Shown here piece after piece: positions 11,343 to 22,695 of a stretch of 64,000 bases of DNA. Under the pieces are notes generated by a model. The model was not told where the DNA came from and ran no database searches. It worked only from the letters and a program-made list of their open reading frames with translations. The DNA comes from Aaosphaeria pasadenensis (lineage: Eukaryota; Ascomycota; Dothideomycetes; Pleosporales), in the NCBI GenBank assembly GCA_022813625.1, contig JAKLMB010000022.1, positions 1 to 64,000 of the forward strand. Reading direction: 5' to 3'. The number at the start of each line of letters is the position of its first letter. Positions within the stretch are counted from its first letter, which is position 1. Made by a program: the position numbers and the translations under genes.

Positions 11343-12973
11343 CCTTTCCACAGCCGGAGAGACTCACGACTCTCACGACTCAATCAAGCACGAGCACAAC
11401 AAGCACGAGCATAGGCACACGCAAGCCATAGCCATAGCCATAGCCATAGCTATACCGTACTGTGTACTGTGTAGCCATCGGTCCATCGCCAGCTGCCATA
11501 CCGTGTGGTTTAGTTAGCCCAACACCGGGGCGACTACACTCGTGGTTTGTTTGGCTCTTCCAACCTCTCTTTCCCCCTCTCAACTCTCCCGCCTCTCTCA
11601 ATCTACCTCTCAATCAATTCCCCGTCACTCCTCTCACCAACTTACTCGTACATCAACCTACCTCTCGTTCGGTTAGTTGGATGGTTGGTTACTTGCTTCC
11701 TTTGCTAAGTAACCTTCCTACCTGCCCATCTACCTACTCATAGGACGAGCTACCCACGAGTGCAATACCCAAACCCATACCCTCTACTCCGTACCTCTCT
11801 ACCGTACGGGGTACTTGTCCGAGTTCAGCCCTCCCTCCCCCCGGGTATTCCTCTCCATCCTCTTCGACCTTTGAACGCGTTGAATCTCCCAACCAGACAC
11901 AACATCAACAACATCAACATCATCATCATCATCATCATCATCGTCACCATCACCATCACAACCACCATTACCATCCCAATACGACACAGCACCATTACTC
12001 ACTCATCAAGCGCATTGAAAATCTCGTGACTGTCAGCCCCTGCGGTCCATCTGCACTCGGTAAGTCCTCGTCGGGATTTCCGTTTCTCAATCCACTACTG
12101 GCGCCCACCCACGCATTCATATTTTTTCATTTGGTACGGAGCATTCATTATTCATTCATCATTTGTCCTTTCCTTCCTGCATGCTTGCCAGCCCGCCGAA
12201 CATCCCTCCTTCTTCTGCGAACTCTACCTACCTGGGCACCTAGGTACCAAGGTAGTAGTTATCGGACTTCCCTTCACGCTTTGTCCTGTTTGGGTCGATC
12301 CGACGCCGCTGCTCACTCGTCGCGCGCGCGCACCCACGCACACACACACGCAGTCCTCTCACACACTCTCTCTGTCCCCATCACACACATATACAAAACA
12401 TATACGCACTTACACGCGACCGCGACCGCGACCGCGCCCCCGCGTGCAAGCTTTCTTCTCACCACGATTCCCACAGCCCTCCCTGTCCGTCTCGCCTGTT
12501 CTACTCATTCTACTCGTCGCACCACCTGGGCAATTCACTCTCATTCCCATTTTTTTGTTTCCATACTCGGTACTCCGTACATCGTCCTACCTACACTTCA
12601 TTTCCATTGCGATCCTGATCGGATACTGAGGTAATTAACGGACACACTCGGCTTACTCCAAATCCCTAGTAGTATCCGTCTATCTTGACCATTTCCACGC
12701 GTAGTCCTCCAAAGTCAGCTGCGCGTTGGATCAATATATACCCTGTCTGTCTGCAACCCTCGCTGTGAACCTACTTCATAGCCGCGCAGACTCACTTCCC
12801 ACCTCCTGCCAGAGAATCACCTCCCGTATCGGTTCCAGACAAGTCCGCCAGCGTCACCCTGCGCCAGACGACCACCTGAGCGCGCGCAATTGCGACGTGG
12901 ATACCCTGCCGCTGATTACAGTTGGTAAGTCTGCCCACAGCTTGCATGGAGCTGCATTGCCAACGCATCACCT

Positions 12974-13001
12974 CCAATCGCCCGCCCGCCCGCCCGCCCG
13001 C
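12974..13001. repeat. (CCCG)n GC-rich repeat next to a CCAAT box
   Basis: A CCAATCG sequence is followed directly by about five CCCG/CCGC units inside the candidate leader intron at 12925-13089. Nearby, GACCGC is repeated around 12418. Confidence 0.7.
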
Positions 13002-13599
13002 CAACACAATGCCCGCACCCGTCCCCTCCGCCAATTGCCCCATTCCGCACTTTTCTTATGAAATGCTAATCCAACATTTCTGCCTGTAGAATACGCATCG
13101 TCGACCACCCTTTCCTACTGGCGAACTGCTACTACTACTATCACTACCATCTGCGACGTTCCCCACACGCGGAGCGGCCCTCTCCTCGAATCGCAAATCC
13201 TTTTCTGAGGAGCCGCTATACCGTCAATCTACCAACGCGCGCCCGCACCGCCTCATCCGTCGCGTGTTCCATCGACCAATCGCACCCGTTGCGCCTCAGA
13301 CCTGCGTATCGCACCGAGCCTCTTGCTTGTGCGCGTCCCCAGAGATCCGACTCTTAAGCGTGGCCATTGACAACGCATCAAGCATCTGGCCTGTCGTGAC
13401 GTGACCCCGACCATCACCCACCACCCATCCATACACACCCATCACATCCTGTTCAGAGAGCCTCGCTGTCCCAGCAGCTGTCGCCAGACCAGCAAACAGA
13501 CAACAACACTGTCAAAGAAGCTTCATCACTTCCCCTCCCCGAGGAACGCCTACAGTTGTCGACTCAGTTCCCGGAGTCCACGCGATTTTCTAATCTCAG

Positions 13600-13678
13600 G
13601 TAAGCCCCCAATTGCCTTCGTCATCTCGACCCTTGTTGCCTATTGGCTATATGCTAATTGTCCTGCCTATTGCTCTAG
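13600..13678 (+). other. Probable 5'-UTR intron of hapB
   Basis: 79 bp with donor GTAAGC, branch-like TGCTAATT about 20 bases before the end, and acceptor CTCTAG. It lies 170 bp before the ATG and contains one inverted and one direct CCAAT pentamer. Splice signals are good, but it is unsupported by RNA. Confidence 0.55.
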
Positions 13679-13847
13679 GTTACGACCCTTCACGAGTCGA
13701 TCCGTACCGAGGGCTCGGCCTCTGTCCGATTGTGGCGCACCGTCCAGGAAAACTATCAAAAAGGTTGCGCCGCCTCGCGACCGCGTACTTCTTTGAACTC
13801 ACCACCTGAACCATACATCGACTTTCGAGCCGAATCCGCAGGTCATC

Positions 13848-14954
13848 ATGACTGATTACGCGCAATATCAACAACCCCATCACGCGCACGCGTCCGCGCA
13901 TATGCAGAATTATGGCGCGCAAAACCCAGGAGCCGCGAACCCATCCATAACATCGCCCACCCAGCAACAGATGCACTCCTATCCACAAACCTCGCCAATC
14001 CTACCGTCACAGGGAAACCCATACTCTCAAGGCGGAGCGAGCGCCCAGCACCATCAGCAGATGAATTATCCCCAGACTGGCTACATCCCCCCGGGAATGC
14101 ACCAGCAATATGGAATGTCACCCACGCAAGCAGCAGCTATGGCCACGGCGGCAGCCGCCGGTCCAGCCGGCTACTACGACCAAAACTCTTTGCAGGGCCA
14201 GCTTGATCCTCGAGCGTCTCCACGAATGTCGGCCGGCGCCATCAAAACTGATGGACGCGTTGCACCTCGTTCCCCTACCGCGGTCTCAAACCCCATGAGT
14301 GCCGGTGGACTTGCCTCACAAGTTCAGATGACCCCTGGGCAACAGCAACAACTTGCACAGCAGCGCCGCATGAGCACACAAGTGGGAAGCCCAATGCAGC
14401 AGCCGCAGCCCGTGATGAGCCACGGCGGTGCAAGGCCATCTGTTGCTCCTCAGATGCCACAACCTCCCCAGCCACACCAATCCTCGCCAGAAGCCATAGG
14501 TGGCGCACCTGCCGAAGAAGCTCCACTCTATGTCAATGCTAAACAGTTCCACCGAATTCTGAAAAGAAGATTGGCCCGGCAGAAGCTCGAGGATGCCCTC
14601 CGGCTGACTTCGAAAGGTCGGAAGCCTTATCTCCATGAATCAAGACACAATCATGCGATGAGGCGCCCACGTGGTCCCGGTGGCAGGTTTTTGACCGCAG
14701 ATGAGGTCGCCGCAATGGAGGCCAATAGCAAACCCGGTGGCGAGGGAGAGGACGGCAACGATAAGGAAAACACTGATGCCCCGGCAAAATCGGCCGCTGC
14801 CCAGCCCAACTCAGCAAAGCGAAAGGCGTCGACAACACAGCTCAAGGGAACTTCGTCCACGAAGAAGCCTAAGACTGGTGGAGCAGTCCAGCGGCCCAGT
14901 ACAAGCGAGGAAGAGGAAGAAGACGACGAGGATGACGCAGACGATGATGGTTGA
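13848..14954 (+). CDS. hapB: CCAAT-binding factor subunit HapB (NF-YA / Hap2)
   Basis: DNA-contacting subunit of the CCAAT-binding complex, with HapC and HapE; recruits HapX for iron and redox control in filamentous fungi. Single exon, 368 aa, close to the length of A. nidulans HapB. The N-terminal 220 residues are Gln/Pro/Ala-rich. The core at about 222-290 holds the subunit-association helix (LYVNAKQFHRILKRRLARQ, from about residue 227), the linker and the DNA-binding part (KPYLHESRHNHAMRRPRGPGG, read at its conserved blocks YLHESRH and RRPRGPGGRF). The tail has a basic NLS-like stretch (KRKAS, KKPK) and ends in a run of Glu/Asp. The ATG follows directly after a long leader and no alternative fits better. 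Known fungal relatives are regulated by their own complex, and CCAAT boxes upstream would allow that here. Confidence 0.96.
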   Translation: MTDYAQYQQPHHAHASAHMQNYGAQNPGAANPSITSPTQQQMHSYPQTSPILPSQGNPYSQGGASAQHHQQMNYPQTGYIPPGMHQQYGMSPTQAAAMATAAAAGPAGYYDQNSLQGQLDPRASPRMSAGAIKTDGRVAPRSPTAVSNPMSAGGLASQVQMTPGQQQQLAQQRRMSTQVGSPMQQPQPVMSHGGARPSVAPQMPQPPQPHQSSPEAIGGAPAEEAPLYVNAKQFHRILKRRLARQKLEDALRLTSKGRKPYLHESRHNHAMRRPRGPGGRFLTADEVAAMEANSKPGGEGEDGNDKENTDAPAKSAAAQPNSAKRKASTTQLKGTSSTKKPKTGGAVQRPSTSEEEEEDDEDDADDDG

Positions 14955-15635
14955 ACTCGCTGTCCGTGAAGATGAACTCCTCATTCTTATTACTTGTTTA
15001 ATCCCGCCATATCATTCTCCTCTTCTACCACTGAGTTATTTCACGATTTACGAAGCGACTGTTACTTGGGCTCGTCTGCATGTTGAAACCACTGCTGTCT
15101 TGCCTTGCACCCGGATCCTTTCCTAACTACAAATTGATATCGAACTACGTTGATATTCTGGCGATGGGCTAGGTCGGGTCGACATGGTGCCATATACGGT
15201 TAAGGGATGGACGGTTCATGGGGCGACAGCTACCTAATTGGTTGGAGTTTCGATGGTCACTGGTGGATTGGGTAAAGAGGCGCCTTGCGTCTCGTCTCCT
15301 TCCTGCCTGTGATCCTGGCTAGCTTGTTTGTTTCTCTTTATTCCTCAATCTTCCTGTATACCCCACATTCGCTACCCTGTAGTCCTTTTCAACTTTCCTT
15401 TCCGGGCTAGGGCACTCTTCGCCGGTGGATGGGCAAGGAGCATATTAGAAAGGGCCATCCTTCATCGGAACAGAAAAATGGAACTCAATTTTTGTCACCA
15501 TCCTTTCGATTTCTCCACTAGTCACTCATTGCTCGCTTCACATAAGTGTTATGTTTGACATCGGCTTTTCGTGACAGAACGGGCGGCAGACTCTACATGT
15601 CATGGCTCATGCATGGTGCTCGTGGGTATTTGCTC
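14955..15635. other. Convergent intergenic region hapB / MFS gene
   Basis: 681 bp between two convergent 3' ends. It must hold both 3' untranslated regions. No coding signal, repeat or clear terminator was recognised. Confidence 0.6.
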
Positions 15636-17093
15636 CTAGTATGTGAAACGAAATCCCTCCGTGCCTTCAATCAGCTTCTTGCCTTGCTTCTGTAACTGAT
15701 TGGCAGCATAGAAATGCAGTGAGAACGCGGCGACACAGGCTACGATCAAAATGTGCGAGCCAATGCTTATCCAAACAGCCGTTAGATACTTGGGTGCTTC
15801 CTGCCTCCTCACGATGAAGCTGCCGGCAATGCCTCCGGCTCCATTACATGCAGTCACTGCGGCAGCAACAAAGACCCTCTTCCACTGGCCAACGATGTTG
15901 TTGGCTTGATAGGTTGCCAACGCTGCCCAGTTGGCGACGTAGGCGCCCGTAGCCAGGAAAGTACCGATGTATCGGACGGTGACTTGATCGGCGAACCCGA
16001 GCATGCAGAAGCCGACGATGAGGGTGGCGCAATTGAAAACGATGATGGGACCGCGCAACTGGAGATGGTCGCCAATCAACGAGGATAGGATAGCAGGCAC
16101 GACGGCGTAGTAGTACGGCGGCGTGGAGAGAAGAATGGACTTATCGGGCGAGAAGCGCATACCCCCTTGGAGGATGATGGGGAGAAAATAGGACAGACTG
16201 GTTGAGACGAGATTTTGAAGGAAGTACATTGTGCAGAAACCGTAGACCTTGGGATCTTTGGCGTGCCGCAGGATCGCGGGCCAGCTGAAAGACGATGGAT
16301 CGACATCGCCACGATCCTTTTCGATCCGCGTGGCTGCCATCCTGCTCTCCTCGGGGGACAGGAACAGGAAGCTCTCGTGGGCATTCTCGGGGAAGTCCAC
16401 CATCCACCAATACGTGATTATGCCAATGAAGGCGGCGACGCCGCCTTGGACTACGAACATCCATTGCCACCCTCGCAGGCCGTTGTAGCCATCGAGCTGG
16501 TTGAGACCAAAGTTGACAATGCCCCCAGTCGCGAGGACTATGACCTCCCCACTCTGTAGCAGGGCGAATCGAAGTTGCTGCTCCTTGCGGGTGTACCACG
16601 TGGAGATAAGATAAGTCAGGCCTGGATATACGCCTGCCATGGAGATGCCGAGAAGGATGCGGAGGGCGATCATCTGTCTCCACGTCCGCACAAAGGCAGT
16701 GCAGAGCGTGATGATGCCAAATGAGATTGTGATGGCCGAGAACCAGATGCGCGGTCCGAAGGTACGAACGGCCACGGTCGATGGCAGTTGGAACGCGATG
16801 GACGCGATTGTGAATATGAAGATGGCGACGGAGTATCGATTGCCTTGATCTAGGCCCAGGTCCGACAACATGGAGGTGACGGATGCACTGGAGATGACGC
16901 CGCTATCTAAAAGATTCAGCGAACAGAGAATCCCCGCAATGCTGCAAAGTCGCAAGTCGACCTTCAGGCGGATTCGACGCTCCAATGCCACTTTAACATC
17001 GTTGTGATCGCCATTGTCGCCGCGCTCGCCTAGAATATCCTGAACATCCTCAAGGACCTCTTCCGGTCGTACGAAGGACGGCGCCTTCGTCAT
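15636..17093 (-). CDS. MFS transporter, anion:cation symporter (allantoate permease/Dal5-like) family
   Basis: Plasma-membrane permease of 485 aa encoded by one exon. Fungal relatives in this family (Dal5, Tna1-like) carry small organic anions such as allantoate, ureidosuccinate, nicotinate or related vitamins; the substrate here is not known. A hydrophilic N-terminus of about 45 aa precedes about 12 hydrophobic segments. Family blocks include CSLNLLDSGVISSASV in the first helix, LRILLGISMAGVYPGLTYL and STWYTRKEQQLRFALLQSGE before the middle of the protein, and a central cytoplasmic loop with FLSPEESRMAATRIEKDRGD. The C-terminal tail is short and basic. Its upstream region (17094 onward) is shared with the divergent SLA1 gene. 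No nitrogen- or thiamine-responsive site was identified with confidence. Confidence 0.9.
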   Translation of the reverse strand: MTKAPSFVRPEEVLEDVQDILGERGDNGDHNDVKVALERRIRLKVDLRLCSIAGILCSLNLLDSGVISSASVTSMLSDLGLDQGNRYSVAIFIFTIASIAFQLPSTVAVRTFGPRIWFSAITISFGIITLCTAFVRTWRQMIALRILLGISMAGVYPGLTYLISTWYTRKEQQLRFALLQSGEVIVLATGGIVNFGLNQLDGYNGLRGWQWMFVVQGGVAAFIGIITYWWMVDFPENAHESFLFLSPEESRMAATRIEKDRGDVDPSSFSWPAILRHAKDPKVYGFCTMYFLQNLVSTSLSYFLPIILQGGMRFSPDKSILLSTPPYYYAVVPAILSSLIGDHLQLRGPIIVFNCATLIVGFCMLGFADQVTVRYIGTFLATGAYVANWAALATYQANNIVGQWKRVFVAAAVTACNGAGGIAGSFIVRRQEAPKYLTAVWISIGSHILIVACVAAFSLHFYAANQLQKQGKKLIEGTEGFRFTY

Positions 17094-18908
17094 TTCTCTC
17101 GTGAGGCTTCACAGAAAGGAAGGACTCGAGAAAGATCAGGAAGTTTAGGGTTCGGAAGGAGGGAAGTGGGGTCAAGGGCAGATATGTGTGGGAGAGAGAG
17201 AAGAAGGGTGAAAGGTCATCGAAGTATCAAATGGATATTGACCTCTGGGGGCTATCTTTTTATCTATTCTCCGTACCTGGGTGCGGGCATATTCCAAGTA
17301 TCGGTTGATTTTAAAGGCATCTTTTAAATCGAGTTACCAATCACTTGTGATTACCGCTCCACTCACTACTGACGCTCCATCAATTAATAAACTAATAATA
17401 GCGGTGGGGTGTGCCACAACTCTACAGGGAACCGGAACTAACCACAAGCATATGTGCTTCCTCGGATTTCTCTATGATATAAACGCATTACAGTACTCCT
17501 CGTATTATCATTTCATGGCCAGCCGGTGCTTTCGTCTTTACCTTCTTCTTCTTCCCTTGCCGAGGTACAGATGCGGGTGCGGTTAGCGAGTCCGGAATAT
17601 GACTAATTGGAGAGACGAGGGCAAGGGAGGAGGGGAGGGGAGGGGAGGGGAGGGGAGGGGAGGGGAGGAAGGATTGATGATGATTATAATGGCGACGACG
17701 ATGGTGACGGTGATGGTTACAATAACGACTATGTAGTGTGGGTGGACACTGGAAGCTGACCACGTACCTAAGTACCTATGACTAGGTAACTAGAGATGCT
17801 GCTTATTAATAGCTATGGTTTTCCCATAAGCATACAAGCTACACATGTATGATCATCAGGTTTATCCATACATGTTATTGTTGTAATACAAGTCAGGTAA
17901 ACTGAAGCTGTCTATACGGTTTGATTGGGATTCCGGGATGATCAGTAGTAATAGTAGTGGTAGTAGTGGTAACAATCCAGGGGAAGATATACCTATCCAG
18001 GCAGATATTAGCATCTATGCCTTGAAATATAAGGCAGTAACTACCTCCTTGGTGAACTTTTGACAACAAGAAAGAAGATGATAGATTGGAAGAGGGCGGA
18101 TTTTTCCTTTCTGTTCTTACTGGGCCATCATCCAATATATCCAACATATGTATGTGAGCACCTCAGCCGATGTACGGAGTACTTATTATGTTCATACATA
18201 CCAAAGTACCTACGGAGTACACACAATCACATTGCATATAGTAGAAGTAAACACATACTTGTACCTCAAGTTAGAAGGCAATGCTTCTCTATAGTTGGTG
18301 ATAAAAGGTATTACTTAGGTAGGTAAATAGGTAAATAGGTAAATAGGTAGTAGATACCAGGTATGTACTCATCCGCATGCGCTGACTGTCCTTGGCTAAC
18401 TAAGTAATCATGGACCCGTACCTGGTTACCTCTAGACTCTACCAAGAGAGAGAGCAGCTGCACTAATTACCACCAACCACACCAACCACCACCATCATCA
18501 CCATCTCCTACTCCTACTCCTACTCCTACTCCTTCCACCACCTCTCATCTCCAACCGTCCAACAATTCCATCATTACCATTCCTACTCAAATCCACCCTC
18601 AACTCAAGATCCTTCTCCCTTCCTAATCAAACCGTACGTGTAACGTCGGCTCACACCTACACACCCACCCTTCTCCGCCCCCCCCAATCCCCCTGCCCAT
18701 CCCCCTACCTAACCCCCCGTCCTTTCTGAGAACGTGCCATTGCTCTCTTAACCCAAGCAACCCCAAGCTCATGCACATCACCGCACGTCACCGTCACAGA
18801 TACCCTCTCTCGTAACACCCACCCACCACCATCCATCATCTCGATTATCTTCTACAAACCCAAATCTCTCCCGCGACCGAAAGGTGCGCCGCACCATCCA
18901 CAGCCGCC
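17094..18908. promoter_or_regulatory. Long divergent intergenic region between MFS gene and SLA1
   Basis: 1.8 kb without coding signal. It holds a G-rich pentamer array (17627-17668), a (CTACTC)n stretch around 18508-18532, AGGTAAAT repeats near 18320-18350, and two copies of TACGGAGTA at 18173 and 18211. The last 450 bp are C/T-rich on the plus strand, which fits the SLA1 promoter and leader. GA-rich sequence directly follows the MFS start on the other side. Confidence 0.6.
17627..17668 (+). repeat. (GGGGA)n array, potential G-quadruplex
   Basis: GGGAGG followed by seven consecutive GGGGA units. Four or more G-runs of four with one-base loops give strong G-quadruplex potential on the plus strand, in the divergent MFS/SLA1 region. 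Confidence 0.9.
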
Positions 18909-21900
18909 ATGGTCTTCCTCGGCATACATCGCGCCCTATACGACTATGTCCCCCAGAGCGAAAACGAGATCGCCCTCGCAGAAGGCGACCTCCTGATGGT
19001 TCTGGAGAAATCCACGGAAGACGACTGGTGGAAAGCCAAGAAGAAGGGCGCCGAAGATGATGATGAGGAGCCCGAAGGCCTGATCCCAAATAACTACGTA
19101 GAAGAGGTGAGTCTGGACGCACCGCACCCTCAAAGACCCTTTTCTTCCCGTATACCATCCCGCTCCACCAATTGCTTCCATCGGCAGTTGGCCCATGTCT
19201 TCACCAGCTCTTATAGCAAACTAACTCATCCGAACAATGCTAATGCCATCCGCCTCAGGCCCAACCGATAGCGCGAGCAAAAGCTCTTTACGATTACACA
19301 CGACAGACGGATGAAGAGCTCTCATTCAAAGAGGATGCCGTCCTCGATGTTTACGATGCTTCGGATCCTGACTGGACACTCATCGGAGTCGATGGTGATT
19401 ATGGATTCGCGCCGGCGAACTACATTGAGATCAAGGAAGGAAGCAGGGTCGCACCAGCGCCGGCTACAGTAACATCTCCCACCCTACCTCCTCGTTCAGC
19501 AGCGGCTTCCGCGGGTGCAGCTCCCGATTCAGATGACGAACAGCAGCCTCCCACCCCCGACAGTCCCGCCCACCAAAGTCCGGCCGCTGCACTTGCTGGC
19601 ATCATTCAGAAGAAGTCGGAGCAGACGTCCGCCCCACGATCCGTCATCTCACCCCCGCCCAATGTCACTGCTGCTCCTCGTCGTCGCGTGAAGTTTACCG
19701 AGGAGGAATCGGACGAGGAGCAGGTACCACCCCCTCGGTTGCCACAAAGACCGGCTTCGCAGCAATTCTCGCCTCCTCCAACACAATATGCCACTCCTCG
19801 CTTCCCAGATTCGCCTCCTGTTGCGTCGCCGCCGGCTCGGAGCGTGACATTCGACCAGTATGACCCGCGTGACGACCGAGACCAGCCAAACACTCCTCTT
19901 TCTGCCTCCGGATACCACCTTTACAACATCTACGAATATATTACTCAGCCAGGTAAGAACAAGAAGATGCCCATCACTCTGGGCATCAACATCCCGAAAG
20001 GAGTCATTATGCTCGCACCCGAGAAATCAAGAGACGGACACCAACAGGAGTGGACTGCGGACAACCTTGAGCTCTACTCTCAAGAAGGAAAGCACGTGTT
20101 CTTAGAGCTGAAAAGGCCAAGCAAGAGCGTAGACCTCCACTGCGGGGCAAAGGATACTGCTTCAGAGATCATATCTTTTCTGGGTGAACTGTCTGGAGCA
20201 GCTAAGGCATCGGGTCTGCGGGAAGTCCTCGCTGCCGGATCGGGTCATTCAAATGTACAGAAGAAAGGGGCAATGCTATTCGATTTCATGGCCCAGGGCG
20301 ATGATGAGGTTACAGTCGCGCAGGGAGACGAAGTACTCATCATTGACGACTCGGCCAGCGCGGACTGGTGGCAAGTGCGGAGACTGAAGAATGGAAAGGA
20401 GGGCGTGGTTCCATCTAAATTCGTCGAGATAACAGGTTCCGTTCCGATATCCGCCGCATCTTCGGCTCGATCTGGAGTGAATGCCGGTCGCTCCACGACC
20501 GATCAAAATAGATTAGAGGAGGAGGAGCTCGCCCGGCAGGCTTCGAAAGCAAAGCGACGGAGCGAGGGTGATGCTCGGGCTGATCAGGTAGGGCCTGGCC
20601 TGCACTTGCCTGCGCGTCATTCTAGTCTTATGCAGTCAAATGTTGACCATCGTCGTACTTCACAGAGAGGCAAACGCGATAGCACTGCGAAAGATCCCAA
20701 ATCTTCCAAACCCAGTCAGTATCTCCTGAAAAAACCCACAATCGTACAGATTATAGAGACTTGATTGCTAATGCCTCGTGTATAGACCCTGCTAAGCTAC
20801 GCGTTTGGACAGATCGATCTAAATCATTCACTGTCAACGCCGAATTCCTGACGATCAAGGATGGAAAGATTCATCTCCACAAAGAAAACGGCGTCCGAAT
20901 TGCTGTGCCCGTCCCTAAGATGTCCGCTGATGATCTAGAATACGTCGAAAGAGTGACGGGTATCTCGTTGGAGGACGACAAGCCACTCTCGGACATCAAA
21001 CGAAGAAGCACGCAACGCGCGAACGAGCTGAAAGGCTCTTCATCTGGACTTTCCGTCGAGAAGAAACCAAAAAACGACTTCTGGTTCAATTTCTTCCTCG
21101 AGAGTGGGGTAAACCCTCAGATATGCGAGCGATATGCACAGGCGTTTGATCGTGACGAGATGGGGGAGGAAAACTTGCCCGATATAACTGACGGCCTTCT
21201 TCGTACCCTTGGCCTCAAGGAGGGCGATATTCTCCGTGTTATGAAACATTTGGACAATAAATTTGGTCGCGACAAGCGGGGTGACGGTGACGACGGTAGC
21301 AAAGGTCCTCTGTTCACTGGACCAGGTGGTAGCCTAAAGAACAACACGCGTAAAGGACGGCCAGCACCTCCTGTCCAGACAAACGACGTCGTCGATGCGA
21401 AGGCCCTTGAACAGAAGACAGACGACAGCCCTAAAAGGCCCGCTGAAGCGTCGCCTACTCCCCTCGCATCCGTTCCAACCCCTGCCTCAGATAAGAAGGT
21501 TGAGGGTTTCGATGATAACGCCTGGGACGTCAAGCCTTCCCGACAGCCGTCGGCCTCCCTACCGACAACGACGAACTCTAACCCACAAACATCGACACAG
21601 GCCCCGGCTCCTGTTCCCGCTCCCGCTCCTGCTCCTGCTCCTGCCCCTACGCCATCAGTCCCGGCACTTACTGGCTCTTTGGGAGAGCTATCTCTACTAA
21701 TGCCAGCTATTAAGCCTGAGATTCAAGCACAACCAGTACCCGCTGCCCAGGCCCCTGTCACAACACAAGCTACGCAGCAAGCGCAGCTAGCTGGCGCTAC
21801 ACCGTCGTTGTTTGATCAGGTAGCTGCTATCAAATCGGTTCCTCCCGAACAAATTGCCCCTCCTCGAGTTCGGCCTCAGGCACCGCAACACCAGAGTCAG

Positions 21901-22695
21901 AACGGCCTCATTGCACCTCCTCCACAGCGAGCAGCTTCAGCTCCTCAGAATCAACAGAGCGCATTTGCTCCGCCGCCTCCGTTGCAGCCACAGCTCACCG
22001 GGTATGGTGGTGCCCCAGTCATGCATGCGCAACTCGCTCCTCCTGGCCAAAGCATGCAGGATCTAAACAACCAGCGTCTCCAGCAACAAATGACCGGCTT
22101 TCCCCAACAACTACCCGGGGCTTATCAGTTCCAATCGAATGGCATTGCACCACAACCGACTGGTTTCAGCAACATGCCAGCACAGCCAATGCAATCCCAG
22201 GTGACCGCATTTACGCCCTACCAGCAGCCTGCGCCGACGGGATACCAACAAACCCTGCCCCAAGCATTCCAACCTATGCAGACAGGCTTCCAGCAGAATG
22301 GAAGCCCCTTTACTGACCCATCACGACCCCCTTTCCAGCCCATGCAGGCTCAACCGACGGGTTTCAATTCATTCTCTCCAGCACCGGTAAATGGTCAGAC
22401 CGGGATCAATCGCTTCCTTCCTCCAGCAATCCAGCCAACACCTACTGGTTTCGGACAATCTCAGAGCCCCCCTCCCATGCCTCCCATGCCTCCCATGCCA
22501 CAGGCTCAACCGTTGGTGCCACAGAAAACGGGACCTGCTCCAAGTATACGATTTGGGGTGCAGCCGGCCAATAAACTAGTACCTCAACCTACAGGAAGGG
22601 CAAACTTGGCCAAGGCTAGTAAGTATATCAACATTGATCGACTCTGACCCGATGCTGACGTCCCTATAGCGCCACAAAATCCTTTTGGTTTCTAG
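18909..22695 (+). CDS. SLA1: Actin cytoskeleton/endocytosis adaptor Sla1
   Basis: Scaffold of the Pan1-Sla1-End3 endocytic coat that links cargo and clathrin to actin assembly at cortical patches. Exons 18909-19106, 19259-20714, 20786-22618 and 22670-22695 join in frame to 1170 aa. SH3 domains lie at about 5-66, 72-125 and 402-460 (each with ALYDY/LFDF and a Trp pair or equivalent). SHD1, which in yeast binds NPF-x(1,2)-D cargo signals, is at about 552-612. The SAM-like SHD2 is at about 649-711. The C-terminal third is Pro/Gln-rich with repeated P-T-G-F/Y or M-T-G-F units, the Pan1/Prk1-kinase type repeats. Exon 4 encodes only the last residues, ending TPQNPFGF with an NPF motif. The 71-bp second intron has a GTCAGT donor and TGCTAAT branch site. 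Confidence 0.93.

Larger units (their letters stand above)
10901..13847 (+). promoter_or_regulatory. Long pyrimidine-rich promoter/5' leader region of hapB
   Basis: Nearly 3 kb of C/T-rich plus-strand sequence upstream of the hapB ATG with many simple repeats. Two segments look like leader introns: 12925-13089 (GTAAGT donor, GCTAAT branch-like site, CTGTAG acceptor) and 13600-13678 (GTAAGC donor, GCTAAT, CTCTAG acceptor). Another strong donor sits at 12060 without an obvious single acceptor. CCAAT pentamers lie at 11116, 12974, 13276, 13608 and, inverted, at 13642. This fits a long, spliced 5' untranslated region, but the transcription start is unknown. Confidence 0.45.
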
